A stretch of 64,000 nucleotides of DNA, taken from positions 1 through 64,000 of the forward strand of contig CAYXQJ010000008.1 in the NCBI GenBank assembly GCA_964467455.1. Reading direction: 5' to 3'. The translations under genes were made by a program, and so were the position numbers. The stretch's first letter is position 1, and every line of letters begins with the position of its first letter. Shown here piece after piece: positions 25,602 through 36,422 of this stretch. Origin of the DNA: OLB6 sp964467455. Its GTDB lineage: Bacteria; Bacteroidota; Ignavibacteria; Kapaibacteriales; Kapaibacteriaceae. Under the pieces are notes generated by a model. The model saw only the letters and a list, made by a program, of their open reading frames with translations, was not told the origin of the DNA and did not search any database.

Positions 25602-28600
25602 TTACTGACGAACCAGGCGTACCGTCCAGCGTTCGTTGCCCGTGGTAACGACGACGTTGTAGACGCCGCTTGCAAGCGTGCCCATGTCGACGTTAGCGGA
25701 GAACGTGCCGCCGTTGGTGATCTCATTGAGTGTCAGGACGACTTCGCCAACCGTGTTGACAAGTTCGATCTTGACGTTGCCTGCATCAGCCAAGACCGTT
25801 TCGATCGTGAACTGACCTGTCGTCGGGTTCGGGAAGAGGCGGAGCTCAGCACCATGGCCAGCGACCACATCTTCATCGACATCCGTGAGGATGACGTCGA
25901 ATCCATCAGACTTCGCAGAGCAGATGTTGTTATCAGCGATCTCTACGCGGTAGGTACCCGGCAGCGAGACCACGAGGTTGCGATCGACCGCACCCGGGAT
26001 CATGACGCCGTTACGGAACCACTGGAAGGTCTCAGCTTCCATCGACACTGCCTTGAGCGTGTCACCCGTGCGGGTGATGCCCGGGCGAGCCGGAAGCGGA
26101 TTGACAACAACTTCGGTCGGAGCGGAGACGCTTTCGCAAGCGGCGTTATTCGTTACCGTCACGGTGTAGTTACCACCGTCAGCAACAACGATCTCGCGCG
26201 TGGTAGCGCCGTTCGACCAGTAGTAGGTTGCAAAGCCTTCCGGAGCGGAGAGCTTGACCGAGTTACCATCGCAGAAGGTCGTCGGACCGTTAGGAGCGAT
26301 AACCGGAGCAACAACCGGAGCGACCGTGATCTCGACCGTGTCGGATTCGCCAACGCAACCGTTAGCGTCAACAACCTGGACGTAGATCTTGTCCGACTGG
26401 AGTACCCAGATCGAACGAGTCGTGCCGTAGTTCACACCTTGCTCAGACACCCATGTGTAGGAGACGTAGCCAGCTGGAGCGCGAACTTCTACGCTGTCAC
26501 CAGCACAGATCGTCGTTGCACCAACAACCGTGAGGATCGGAGCCGGCTTCGGATTCACGAAGACATCAACTTCCGTTGACGTACCCGTGCAACCGTTGCC
26601 ATCGGCGATCGTGACCGTGTAGGAACCGGACTCGGTAACCGTGATCGACTGCGTCGTTGCGCCAGTCGACCAGAGGTAAGCGCTGAAGCCAGCCGGAGCG
26701 GTCAGTGTTACGCTACCACCTTCGCAGAATGTCGTCGGACCGCTGACAGTGATGATCGGCAAGGTGTTCGGGAACACGTTGACCGTGATCGTGTCAGAGT
26801 TGTTCGAGCAACCATTAGCGTCGGTGACCTTCACCCAGTATTGACCCGTTGTGCGGACCACGATGCTGCGTGATGTTTCGCCTGTCGACCACACATAGGA
26901 TGCATAGCCGATCGGAGCGCTAAGCGTAACGTCGCCACCTTGGCAGAACGTTGTCGAACCAGATGCTGTGATGTTTGCTTCCGGAAGAGCGTTCACCGTG
27001 ACGTAGCGGTTGTTGAGGACCGTACAGCCAAAGGTGTTCGTTTCCGTGACCGTGAGCGTGTAGCTACCCGGCAGCGTCCATTCCACCGTTACCGACGGAG
27101 TGTTCTGACCTGCGCGGATGATGTTACCACCCGTGACTGCCCAGCTATAGGTGTTGCCAGCGACGCCGGTGACCTTGTAGGTCTGCAGCGAGTTTTGGCA
27201 TACCGAGGCCGGACCTTCGATGACCGGGTTCGGGAGCGGGTTGATGGTCACGCTGTAGGTCGAGCTGCTCGAGCAACCCCATGAAGAGGTGTGCGTCAAG
27301 AAGATCGTGCCGTTCGTTTGCGTGTTACCAGTGTTGCTCCACCAGATCTGAGCAGAAGTACCGGTCGTCGAACCGACGATGACACCGTTGCTGGAGGTCG
27401 ACCAAGCATAGCTGATCGTGCCTTGCAGTGATGCATTCTGAGCCGGGACAGAAGACGAGTACGTGTAGATATTCACCGTTTGCGGATCATCGCTCAGGTC
27501 AGATGCGCAGACCACTGCAGAACCGGAGATGACCGGTGTCGGCGGGATCGGGCGGATCGTGATGGACTGACCATCTTCACCCCAGCAGCTGGTAACAGCG
27601 GCATACGGTGCCGGACGACCTGCCAGCGGCAGAACGTCGGTGACCCATTCAGTGACCTTGAGTGATGTGGCTTGTGTGTTCGGCCACGTGACAGCAGCGG
27701 TGTTTGCATCCCAACGGATCGTGATCTGATTGCTATTCTGACCGCTCAGGATCGTACCACCAACCGGGACATCCCAGTAGTAGCTGTTACCTTGTACGAA
27801 CGGTGTCGAGTAGGTCTGAACAGAGCCTGCGCACGGGTTGATATTCGTTCCAGTAATCACCGGTGTCGGTGTCGGACGGATATCGATCGTGTCAAGCTTC
27901 GTCGTGATACAGTCAGAGCCAGGGATGGTTTCTTGAACTGCGATCGTACCAATGCCGGCCGGACCCCAAGCAACCGAGATGGTGTTGGTGTACTGACCGC
28001 CTGTGATGTTACCACCCGTTACCGTCCAGATGAACGTGTTACCAGGAGTAGCAACCGTCGTGTACGTATGCGTGCTGAAGTTACAGACGATACCTGGGCG
28101 GCGACCCGGCGGGTTGCCGTAACCAGTTGTCGACGTGATGAACGGCGTCGGGATGAGGTTCACTTGAACGTTCATCGAGACCGTCGTAGCGCAACCACCG
28201 GCGATATTCGTTTCCGTGACCGTGACCGTGTGCAGACCCGGCTGGATCCACTTGACTTCGATCACGTTTGAATTCGGATAGCCAGTGATCGGTGCGAAGA
28301 CGTTGGCAGGCGTGATCGACCACAGGTACGAGCTACCAGCCACATACGGCGTCTGATAGACGTGATCCTTGTTGATACATGCCACCACAGAACCGTTGAT
28401 GTTCGGAGCCGGCTTGTACGTGACCGTGACGTTTTGCGTAAGCGTCGTCGAGCAATCCGTACCGGTTGCCGTGATCTTCACCTTCAGCGTTTGATTGCCT
28501 TGAGCCGTCCAGCGAACTGTTGCAGTCGAGGCATTCGTTGCTGATGTGAACACACCACCGGTCGTTGTCCACTCATAGGTGACAGGGCCACCGCTCGAGA

Positions 28601-31600
28601 TGTTCGTACCGTAGGTGATGATATCATTCTCGCAAGCTTGGCTGACGTTGCCAGCCGGTGACAGACGCGTGATCGCTGTAGCGACCGGTGTCTGACCAAC
28701 CGTGACATTCAGTACGCGGGAAGCAATACAGTTACCGGAAGCGTTCGTTTCGGTTACGGTTACTGTTTGGGCACCTGGAATATTCCACAGAACAATGATG
28801 CTCGGTGAAGCATTACCAGAGACGATCGTGCCGCCTGTGACAGCCCATACGTATGTGCTACCAGCATTTGCCGGCGTCGAGTATGCGATCTGCTCACCCG
28901 TGCAAACCGTTGCGTCACCTGAGATCGACGGTGCCGGCTGGAATTCAACCGTCACCGTGCGGGTGAGAGTCTTTTCGCAGCTCGTTGCACCATTCTTCAG
29001 GACAACAGAGACAGTTTGATTTCCAACAGATGACCATTCCACGTTGATCGACGGTGTTCCAGCGCCTGATGTGATGGTACCGCCGGTTACTGACCAGTTG
29101 TAGGTCAGACCAACAGGTTCACCACTGACGTTGTAGTTCGTCGTCGAGTTGTTACATACTGTCGAAGCACCGTTGATCACGGTAGCTTGCGGCATGTAGT
29201 TCACCGTGACGACCAAGCTTGTCGATCCGGAGCAACCGCTAAGAGTATTTGTTTCTGTCACCGAGATCGTTGCGTTCGTCGAAGCCAGTGTACCCGGGTT
29301 CGTGAACTTCACGATCGCGTTGTTTGCGTTGTTTGCTGACACCAACGTTGCACCGGCAACCGACCAGAGGTAGGTATTGCCAGCGTTGAATGGTGTGCTA
29401 TAGGTGAATTGATCGCCACCGCAAACCACATTCGGACCAGTGATGGCCGGCTGCGGCTTGTTGGTGATGTTCACTGATTGCGATACAACAGTCGTGCACT
29501 GTGAACCGGTGTGCCACTTGGCAAGCGTGAGCGTGCCAGTGCCAACGGTATTCCAGGTGACCTTGATGATAGCGCCAGTTGCAGGTGTCAACGGATTGAT
29601 CACACCGTTCGACACTGTCCACTGATAGCTATAGCTTGGCGTCGGAGCGACAACATCGGTATTACCGTATTCAACTTCTTCACCAAAGCATGCACCACCG
29701 ACCTGACCCGGTAGCGGGTTGTTACGTGTGATCGTTGGCTGAGGCTTGGTGACGACGTTGATCGTACGCTGAACCGTTGTTTCGCAACCCGTTGCAAGTA
29801 CGCGTTCATTGAGAGTGATCAGGAATGAACCTGCAGCAGGCGTCAAGACACTCATCGTGGCTTGATTTGCACCCGACTGGATGATAGCACCAACCGCTGT
29901 CCATGTGTAGACATTGTTCGGGGCATTATCAGCCGTTGAGTACTGAACAACAGAGTTGTTGCAGACAACGCCAGGACCATTGATCACCGGTACCGGTGTC
30001 GGATGGACCGTTACGTTGAACGTGGTCTTATTCATGCAGCCAGCGATGCTGGTTTGCGTCAACCGAACAAATGCGTTCGGATTGGCGGCGTTGATCCAGT
30101 CAATAGCGATCACATTCAGACCGGTGCCTGTACGGAATGACAGGTTACCCGGAACGCCGGTGCCACCATTCGCGCTTACGATGTTACCACCCAGGACTTC
30201 CCAAAGGTAGGTGTCGTTCGGATAGGCATCTGCGGTATAGACTACGCCAGTTTGACCTTGGCAAACGTTAGCCGGACCATTGATGACCGGTTGCGGCAAC
30301 GGATAGACGTTGACGTCCCAAGTGCGAATCGTGGTGCATCCACCATGTGATGCCGGAAGCGTGATCGCACATGTTACCGTGCCGATACCAGAGCCGCTGG
30401 TCGTGATCCATTCAGCTACGATCGAGGTCGTGTTCTGACCGCTACGAATAGCGCCGGATACCGGATTTCCGACCGGCGGAAGCGACCAGAGATACGTAGT
30501 GCCGGCAGGGAAGACGCAATTGCTTCCACGAGCAACAACGTATGTTTCGAGGTGTTGTTCATAACCACCATAGATACATGCTGTTGGATCGCCGGTAACG
30601 GTAGCATCGCTAACCGTCGGGTTGATCGTGACGTTGTGGTACGCTGTATCGGTACAACCATTATTGTTTGTAGCGATCATGCGAATGCGAACGTTGAGCG
30701 GATTGTACGTGCCGTTACATGACAGTTGGTTCGTACCCCAGTTTACGATGAAGGGGTTAACCGTACCATTGCCGGTGTTGTTCTGTACCAACGGTGTGGT
30801 ACCTGCCGGCGGTGCATCCGGGATCGACTCGATCACCCAGTCGAAGGTGCTGATCGGAGCCGGTGTAACCGGAGCAGCCGTGAAGTTTGTCGTGGACGGT
30901 CCACAGACGGTATCAGGACCGGAGATCGCCGCCGTCGGCTTCTCAAGGACCGTCAACGTGGTCGTTCCAAAGTCGGTAGCGCAGGTTGACGGCGGGATCG
31001 GACGTACAAACGGTCCGTAGATCGCGATGCGAGCCGTAACCTGAACGTTATTGATGTTCACTGAACCAAGACCAACCGGGTTGGTTGCTTGGAATTCAGT
31101 TGAGTTGATGATCGCATTTGCTGCACCACCATTACCATCAATGATAACGACCGGTGACAATGACGTGCCACCAATATTCACTTCGTATTGAACGCCATTC
31201 TGCGTGTTAGCAAGATTGACCGTGACATTCTCTTCCCAGCACACCGGATTCGGCGTGAAGGTAACGGTCGGGTCGATCGGAAGAGCAAACACACGAGCTG
31301 TCTCTTGCTGAGTAAGCACCGTCTGGCAAGCGATATTGGGAGGCGGAGCGAATGACATGTCTGTTGTAGCGACAACACGATAGTCATAGTTGTCGGCTGC
31401 AAGTGTCGGTGCACCACCAGCCGGAGCCGGAGTGGTCAAGTTGATCGAACCGATGCCGTTGCCGACAACCGGAGTACCAACATTCACCCACGTGTTAAGA
31501 CCGATCGGTGATTCTTGGAGCTGATATGAGACCCAGCTTTCCGAAGGGATGGCATTCGAGCCAACGACGACCGTCAAGACCTCACCGGTACAGATGTACA

Positions 31601-34600
31601 GCGGGTCCGGGTTCGTCACGACCGGAATGTTTGCAGCCGGCTTCGGATTGACAATGATCTGCGTGTTATTAGAAGCAGGATACCAACCGCAGGTAAGCAG
31701 ACCAACGGTGTTCTGTGCGGTGACGCGAACATCGTACGTTGTTACGTTCGGCGGTGTTGCCGTATAAGTAAGATCGCTTGCTGCAATGTTGAAGTTTACA
31801 GCCGCACCAGTTCCTGGCGCAGTGCCTGCCGTTGAAGCCCACGTCCAGGTGAGACCACCATTTGTTGACGTCTCAACGCGATAGGTATAACCCACTTGCG
31901 AAGAAGCGATGGAGACCGTTGCACCAGACTCTGAGCAGATGTCTTGCGACGGTGACGGTGTAAGCACCTGAACCACCGGAAGAGCATTGAGATTGACGTT
32001 GTAGTCCAGTGTCGTGAACTGGCAGCCACCAGGTGCGATCTCGGAGACCTTGACCTTGCCTGGAGTATTGCCGTAGAACACGACGCGGATCTGGTTAGCA
32101 CCAAGAACCGGAGCACCCGAAGTGGTAGCAACCGGATTGATATACGTCCACGGACCGGTCGCGTTGACACGATAGCCAACGATATAACCATTCGTTACCG
32201 TCCATGCGTACTGGTTCACAGCTACGTACGGGGTCTGATAGTTGTATTCGAACGGCACCGCATCTGCATCGAGTACCGAGCCGTTGACACCGGCCGGGTT
32301 TGTCGTGTAGTTACAGGCATCCGTCGGACCAGAGATGACAGGTGTCGGCACCGGTGCAACCGTAATAGCTTGCGGGCCCGAGGGGCGCTGACAGCCAGTC
32401 ACAGCATCCGTAGCAGTCACTTGAATTGTGCCGTTGCCGGCAGCAAACGTGTTGACCGTGAAGAGTTCGTTGTTACCACCACCACCAACATCGGAAACCA
32501 CACTGGCTACCACAACTGGGTTTGTAGAGGACCATGAGTAGTTAATACCCGCAGTTGTGTTGTTCACACGAACATAGAATGGAACATTCGTCACACAAAG
32601 TGGCGGGACATTCGGAGAATACGTGATGTTATCCAACGAATACTCAAGCACCGGTACTGCCGGAAGCGGGCTAACAGTGACACCAAGATTGGTTGGTGCG
32701 CTCGGGCAGTTGAGAGCCGTGATCGTGGCCTGAATGTTACCTGCACCACCCGCAGGGACAAAGCCCCACGTGACGTTGAAGTTGTGAGGACCTGCACCGG
32801 CAAACACTGTTTGTGAAGCCGTGCCGCCTGTAACGGAGATCGTGGTTGTTCCACCAGCAATGCCCGTGACTTGATATGCTTCTACCGTACCGGCACAAAC
32901 ATATTCTGGCGTACCACCACCGTTAGCACCAGTGATCACTGGGGCTGCCGGTGTCGGGTTGACCGTGATGTTGAAGGTAATCGTGTTCGTACAGTTCGTC
33001 GGAGCCGGGCCCGTAACGATATCCTGGAGCGTCACGACCACCGTGCCAGCCGGATTACCGAAGTTCAGCGAAGCTGTGACATCGGCAGCCGGTGTTGTAA
33101 GTGTTGCAACTGCACCCGGGTTGACCGCGAGCGACCAGTTGTGCGTGATCGGACCGTTGACCACATTGATCACGCTGTACGATATGCCTGCGGCATTACC
33201 GCACACTGTCGCGAGACCAGAGATGTCACCTTCCGGAAGTGGTGCGATCGTAATGGTGTAATCTTCGAAGGAAGTACAGCCCGAAGCCGTATGCGTCATT
33301 TCATGGCGAATCGAACCCGTGGCAGCATTACCCCAGTTGACCGTAGCCGTGGTTGGCGTGGTCAGGGCGAGCGTACCACCCGAGAGGACGTAGAACTGAT
33401 GTGTTACGGCGTCTGCAAGAATTTCAGAAGCAGTGTAGACGACACCGGTTGCATTAGCGCATGGGTTCGCAGCACCACCAATACCTGCACCTGCAAGACT
33501 GAAGTCACCGGCCGTTGCCGAGTGCATGGTGCTAACGTTGAACGTCGCTGCACTACCTGAGCAGTTATTGGGTGATGTTTCCGTCAAGTTGATCGTCTGG
33601 TTGACTGGATCAGCAGCTTCTGTTGGGTTGTTCCAACGAACTGTGATCTGAGTACAGTTGACACCAGAAGCTGTGAGCGCTGTGTTGATCGTACCATTGT
33701 TGACTGCTACGATCGTACCACCGGTGATGGTCCAAGCGTAGGTATTCAATGGATTTGCAACGGCAACGGCATACGTGTATTCGCGCGGAGACGGCACCGT
33801 CGAATATGACGGGTTACCGGCGGCCGGCGCAACATATCCGCAGACGTTCAGTGATGGACCAGTAATGACCGGCGTCGGCAAAGCTTCCACGACGATACCG
33901 GTCAGGTTGACCGAGCGTGAGCAACCGGCTGCAGTGATCTCGTTAATGGTCATCGAGCGGCCACCACCGGCATTCGTCCACTGAAGTTGGACAGAAGCAA
34001 GTCCAAGTGTCGGAGTACCATTCACATAGCCGCCTGGGGCGATGTAGGCAAATGAGCCACCGGCAGCCGTATACGAATACGAGTTACCAGCAACAGCACC
34101 ACCTGAAATACCATATGTGATCGTTTGATTCACGCATGGTGTGAGATCGGTGGACGTAACTGTCTTGCCAGCAGCCGGACGCGGATTGACCGTGACCGGG
34201 AAGGCGGCAGCGGTGAACGGGCAGAGGTTGCCCGGACCGTTAGAGACGGTAACATTGATGTTGGCAACGACAGCACCATTCGGCTGATCGAGGTTACCCC
34301 ACGTTACGTTGATCGTCGAGCCGGTACCACTAAGTGGTGTGGTTCCCGGAGGAGCGTTGGTGATCGTCCAGCTATAGGTGCCGTACGGGCCACCAGAGAT
34401 CGAGTATACGTTGCCGGGCGAGTTAGCGCATACCGGCGTTGGGCCGGAGATCGTGCCGTTCGGGACACTATATACAGTGACGTTGAGGATGTTATGCGTT
34501 GTCTGGCAACCTGCAGGCGTTGTCTCAACGCAGGTAACCGTGGTAGCGGTACCGGCATTGGAACCCGTTGCAAAGTTGATCGTCGCTGAGTTTTGGTTCA

Positions 34601-35975
34601 GCGTGGCAACGTTCGGGGTTACGGTCGCACCTGGGTTCGTCGTGGACCACGTATAGGTGTTGCCGTTTGTAAGGGTAACGTTATAGTTATAGACCGTGCC
34701 AACGCAGACCGCGGTCGGACCGGTGATCGATTGAACAGCAGGGGTCGGGTTGACCGTGATCGACACCTCATTGGTGATCACGATACCGCAATTCTGATAT
34801 TCAACGACCGCATAATACTCACGATCACCAGCAACCGTCGCCGTTGTAAGGACGTTCGTTGCAGTAATGTTAAGGTTCGTGCCCGTTGTACCGGCGGTGT
34901 TCGCACTGCGATACGTGTCGTCACCGGCGATCACCGTGCGACTGTACGTATTAGGAGCAAGGTTTGTACCCGTGCTGACGAGGCGTGCTTGGAACGTTTG
35001 AGCTGCACCATTGACCGGGTTGAACGTGACGGCATAGTTCGCAACTTCGCCCGCACCGTTGGCATTGGCCCACGGGTCTTGGTTGTGATTTGCGTTAGCA
35101 GGCGTTGCTGCATTACCGCACTTGTTTTCGACACCAATGGTGTGATTACGAGCCGGGATCACTGCCGGATCCGGCCAGTTTGCAAGGCGAACTTCGATCT
35201 GATTTGGCGTGCCAGCGTGGTTGTTCGGATAGATGATCAGCTGGACGTCAACCTGATTGTAAGGATAGGCAAGGAGTGGGTTATACTGCGAAACACCGCG
35301 GAAGCTGATGACAAGTGCATTATAACCTGCACCGGCACCACCAACCTCTTGGATCTCCCAGTCGATGTCTTCACCTACTTGCGGGGCGAGGTCCAAGTTG
35401 AGGAAGTAGATCGCTCCGTTCGGACCACCGGCAGCCGGGATCGCTTGAGCAGCAATGCCTGTCTCAAAGAACTCAACAGCGGCATCGTTGTTCGGATTGC
35501 CATCCTGGAATCGTACGAAACCGTTCGTGCCAAGGAAGAGACCTTGAGCGCCCAGATCATGCGTTTCTCCGTAGTAGTCGAAGTTGAACGCACCACCCGC
35601 CGCAGCGTTGATCGCCGCAGCCGGGATCTGATACACTTGGTCGTCGCCAATGAAACCGGCACCAACGCCGATAGGAATGTCATTGGCGGCAACTTCTGCC
35701 TCCAGACCTGGCCATGCAATGCCGGCAGCATTGTAGACCACCGTCGGCAATGCCGTTGTTGCGATCTGGAACTGTGGGGAATTACCCGCACAGATCTCAC
35801 CGGCAACAAACGGACCTGCAGGCGGCGTGGGTCCAATATGTGTGAGCGTCTGCGCCGAAGCGGCCAGGGAGCCCACGACCAGCAACGACAACAACGTAGC
35901 AGTAAAGGAACGCAACCGCGCCCCTAGCCCCTTACGTTGTGATCGTGCGGACAACGCCGAATCGAAACGATTCAT
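25602..35975 (-). CDS. giant repeat-built T9SS adhesin-like protein
   Basis: About 3457 aa from ATG 35975, chosen because GGAGG lies 5 nt upstream and the N-terminus becomes a twin-basic region plus signal peptide (LRSFTATLLSLLVVGSLAAS-AQ). Residues to about 330 form a distinct N-domain with GTNGFVRFQDGNPNND and DWEIQEVGGAGAGYN. After this come roughly thirty Ig/PKD-like repeats of 75-90 residues. Most have GPxxVCxGxxxxYxTPxxxGNTYxW and VTGGTIxSG patterns; the last five have LSAPxGxxxYxWSTGxTT. The last 85 residues (LRLFPNPTTGQFTIETV ... GVYNVVVTTGNE) are a T9SS type A tail. The design resembles SprB-like surface adhesins, so attachment or gliding is inferred. An upstream ATG at 36140 would add a non-signal extension and is less likely. 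No AGGGGGC motif occurs in its 10.4 kb. Confidence 0.9.
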   Translation of the reverse strand: MNRFDSALSARSQRKGLGARLRSFTATLLSLLVVGSLAASAQTLTHIGPTPPAGPFVAGEICAGNSPQFQIATTALPTVVYNAAGIAWPGLEAEVAANDIPIGVGAGFIGDDQVYQIPAAAINAAAGGAFNFDYYGETHDLGAQGLFLGTNGFVRFQDGNPNNDAAVEFFETGIAAQAIPAAGGPNGAIYFLNLDLAPQVGEDIDWEIQEVGGAGAGYNALVISFRGVSQYNPLLAYPYNQVDVQLIIYPNNHAGTPNQIEVRLANWPDPAVIPARNHTIGVENKCGNAATPANANHNQDPWANANGAGEVANYAVTFNPVNGAAQTFQARLVSTGTNLAPNTYSRTVIAGDDTYRSANTAGTTGTNLNITATNVLTTATVAGDREYYAVVEYQNCGIVITNEVSITVNPTPAVQSITGPTAVCVGTVYNYNVTLTNGNTYTWSTTNPGATVTPNVATLNQNSATINFATGSNAGTATTVTCVETTPAGCQTTHNILNVTVYSVPNGTISGPTPVCANSPGNVYSISGGPYGTYSWTITNAPPGTTPLSGTGSTINVTWGNLDQPNGAVVANINVTVSNGPGNLCPFTAAAFPVTVNPRPAAGKTVTSTDLTPCVNQTITYGISGGAVAGNSYSYTAAGGSFAYIAPGGYVNGTPTLGLASVQLQWTNAGGGRSMTINEITAAGCSRSVNLTGIVVEALPTPVITGPSLNVCGYVAPAAGNPSYSTVPSPREYTYAVAVANPLNTYAWTITGGTIVAVNNGTINTALTASGVNCTQITVRWNNPTEAADPVNQTINLTETSPNNCSGSAATFNVSTMHSATAGDFSLAGAGIGGAANPCANATGVVYTASEILADAVTHQFYVLSGGTLALTTPTTATVNWGNAATGSIRHEMTHTASGCTSFEDYTITIAPLPEGDISGLATVCGNAAGISYSVINVVNGPITHNWSLAVNPGAVATLTTPAADVTASLNFGNPAGTVVVTLQDIVTGPAPTNCTNTITFNITVNPTPAAPVITGANGGGTPEYVCAGTVEAYQVTGIAGGTTTISVTGGTASQTVFAGAGPHNFNVTWGFVPAGGAGNIQATITALNCPSAPTNLGVTVSPLPAVPVLEYSLDNITYSPNVPPLCVTNVPFYVRVNNTTAGINYSWSSTNPVVVASVVSDVGGGGNNELFTVNTFAAGNGTIQVTATDAVTGCQRPSGPQAITVAPVPTPVISGPTDACNYTTNPAGVNGSVLDADAVPFEYNYQTPYVAVNQYAWTVTNGYIVGYRVNATGPWTYINPVATTSGAPVLGANQIRVVFYGNTPGKVKVSEIAPGGCQFTTLDYNVNLNALPVVQVLTPSPSQDICSESGATVSIASSQVGYTYRVETSTNGGLTWTWASTAGTAPGTGAAVNFNIAASDLTYTATPPNVTTYDVRVTAQNTVGLLTCGWYPASNNTQIIVNPKPAANIPVVTNPDPLYICTGEVLTVVVGSNAIPSESWVSYQLQESPIGLNTWVNVGTPVVGNGIGSINLTTPAPAGGAPTLAADNYDYRVVATTDMSFAPPPNIACQTVLTQQETARVFALPIDPTVTFTPNPVCWEENVTVNLANTQNGVQYEVNIGGTSLSPVVIIDGNGGAANAIINSTEFQATNPVGLGSVNINNVQVTARIAIYGPFVRPIPPSTCATDFGTTTLTVLEKPTAAISGPDTVCGPSTTNFTAAPVTPAPISTFDWVIESIPDAPPAGTTPLVQNNTGNGTVNPFIVNWGTNQLSCNGTYNPLNVRIRMIATNNNGCTDTAYHNVTINPTVSDATVTGDPTACIYGGYEQHLETYVVARGSNCVFPAGTTYLWSLPPVGNPVSGAIRSGQNTTSIVAEWITTSGSGIGTVTCAITLPASHGGCTTIRTWDVNVYPLPQPVINGPANVCQGQTGVVYTADAYPNDTYLWEVLGGNIVSANGGTGVPGNLSFRTGTGLNVIAIDWINAANPNAFVRLTQTSIAGCMNKTTFNVTVHPTPVPVINGPGVVCNNSVVQYSTADNAPNNVYTWTAVGAIIQSGANQATMSVLTPAAGSFLITLNERVLATGCETTVQRTINVVTKPQPTITRNNPLPGQVGGACFGEEVEYGNTDVVAPTPSYSYQWTVSNGVINPLTPATGAIIKVTWNTVGTGTLTLAKWHTGSQCTTVVSQSVNITNKPQPAITGPNVVCGGDQFTYSTPFNAGNTYLWSVAGATLVSANNANNAIVKFTNPGTLASTNATISVTETNTLSGCSGSTSLVVTVNYMPQATVINGASTVCNNSTTNYNVSGEPVGLTYNWSVTGGTITSGAGTPSINVEWSSVGNQTVSVVLKNGATSCEKTLTRTVTVEFQPAPSISGDATVCTGEQIAYSTPANAGSTYVWAVTGGTIVSGNASPSIIVLWNIPGAQTVTVTETNASGNCIASRVLNVTVGQTPVATAITRLSPAGNVSQACENDIITYGTNISSGGPVTYEWTTTGGVFTSATNASTATVRWTAQGNQTLKVKITATGTDCSTTLTQNVTVTYKPAPNINGSVVACINKDHVYQTPYVAGSSYLWSITPANVFAPITGYPNSNVIEVKWIQPGLHTVTVTETNIAGGCATTVSMNVQVNLIPTPFITSTTGYGNPPGRRPGIVCNFSTHTYTTVATPGNTFIWTVTGGNITGGQYTNTISVAWGPAGIGTIAVQETIPGSDCITTKLDTIDIRPTPTPVITGTNINPCAGSVQTYSTPFVQGNSYYWDVPVGGTILSGQNSNQITIRWDANTAAVTWPNTQATSLKVTEWVTDVLPLAGRPAPYAAVTSCWGEDGQSITIRPIPPTPVISGSAVVCASDLSDDPQTVNIYTYSSSVPAQNASLQGTISYAWSTSSNGVIVGSTTGTSAQIWWSNTGNTQTNGTIFLTHTSSWGCSSSSTYSVTINPLPNPVIEGPASVCQNSLQTYKVTGVAGNTYSWAVTGGNIIRAGQNTPSVTVEWTLPGSYTLTVTETNTFGCTVLNNRYVTVNALPEANITASGSTTFCQGGDVTLSAPIGYASYVWSTGETSRSIVVRTTGQYWVKVTDANGCSNNSDTITVNVFPNTLPIITVSGPTTFCEGGSVTLTAPAGFSAYLWSTGATTQSITVTESGSYTVTIADGNGCTGTSTEVDVFVNPKPAPILTVVGATTICAGDSVEVRAPAGYVSYTWVSEQGVNYGTTRSIWVLQSDKIYVQVVDANGCVGESDTVEITVAPVVAPVIAPNGPTTFCDGNSVKLSAPEGFATYYWSNGATTREIVVADGGNYTVTVTNNAACESVSAPTEVVVNPLPARPGITRTGDTLKAVSMEAETFQWFRNGVMIPGAVDRNLVVSLPGTYRVEIADNNICSAKSDGFDVILTDVDEDVVAGHGAELRLFPNPTTGQFTIETVLADAGNVKIELVNTVGEVVLTLNEITNGGTFSANVDMGTLASGVYNVVVTTGNERWTVRLVRQ

Positions 35976-36040
35976 ACGATCCTCCGAAATAGAATTACGA
36001 TTGATACTGACTGTATTCATCAATTGATTTTCGCTCTCTC

Positions 36041-36117
36041 CAGGTGAAAACACCAATTGGCGCCGTTGGCGCCTTTTGAATTTCAGGTTGTTCGTCGGAT
36101 CAGTGTCCCCCGATCCG
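36041..36117 (-). other. structured 5' leader of the giant adhesin gene
   Basis: Short inverted repeats cluster here: GGTG-AAAA-CACC (36043-36054), two GGCGCC palindromes (36059-36064, 36068-36073) that can pair with each other, and CGGATC-N10-GATCCG (36096-36117). If transcription starts near 36215, the leader is about 240 nt and folded. No known riboswitch is recognised. Confidence 0.4.
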
Positions 36118-36221
36118 GTCAAGTTGTACCGAGTATTCATATGCTGCTCTCAGCCCGTTCCGAAATAATGGAACAGCGCACACCACTCCCACTTCGCGTG
36201 AGCGGTGCGTTCAAAGCGCCG

Positions 36222-36253
36222 CTAAAATACCGCAGGATGGTGTTTACGCCAAA
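36222..36253 (-). promoter_or_regulatory. candidate promoter for the giant adhesin gene
   Basis: Minus strand TTTG (36253-36250), 20 nt spacer, TATTTTAG (36229-36222). This fits the Bacteroidota TTTG-N19-23-TAnnTTTG pattern with one mismatch in the -7 element. The gap between 35976 and 36422 holds only this promoter, the leader and the obg terminator; no gene is visible. Confidence 0.4.
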
Positions 36254-36295
36254 CATCAAATAGCCACAAATGCAATTATTTATCGGAATTGATCG

Positions 36296-36332
36296 ACCAA
36301 AAACTGTTATCTGTGAAACTGACTTCACAGAT
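36296..36332 (-). terminator. rho-independent terminator after obg
   Basis: Perfect 9-bp stem ATCTGTGAA / TTCACAGAT with a 6-nt loop (36309-36332), followed on the minus strand by AACAGTTTTTGG. It lies about 90 nt after the obg stop and closes the radA-to-obg operon. Confidence 0.8.
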
Positions 36333-36422
36333 TTACACCCCGAATGGTCCATACCCCCGATCCGAGGAGATGTGTATGGTGCCTTTCGCAGCAATGGTCC
36401 TCTCTCAATACACGTGCCAAAA

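Noticed and set aside
25602..35975. Long open frames on the opposite strand of the giant gene (for example 34593-35927 and 25410-26579)
   Set aside because: They lack family motifs, are rich in Arg/Val as expected for antisense of this GC-rich coding pattern, and the minus frame has a signal peptide, repeats and a sorting tail.
35976..36140. Upstream ATG at 36140 as the start of the giant gene
   Set aside because: It gives a polar extension before the signal peptide, whereas ATG 35975 has GGAGG 5 nt upstream and a normal signal peptide.
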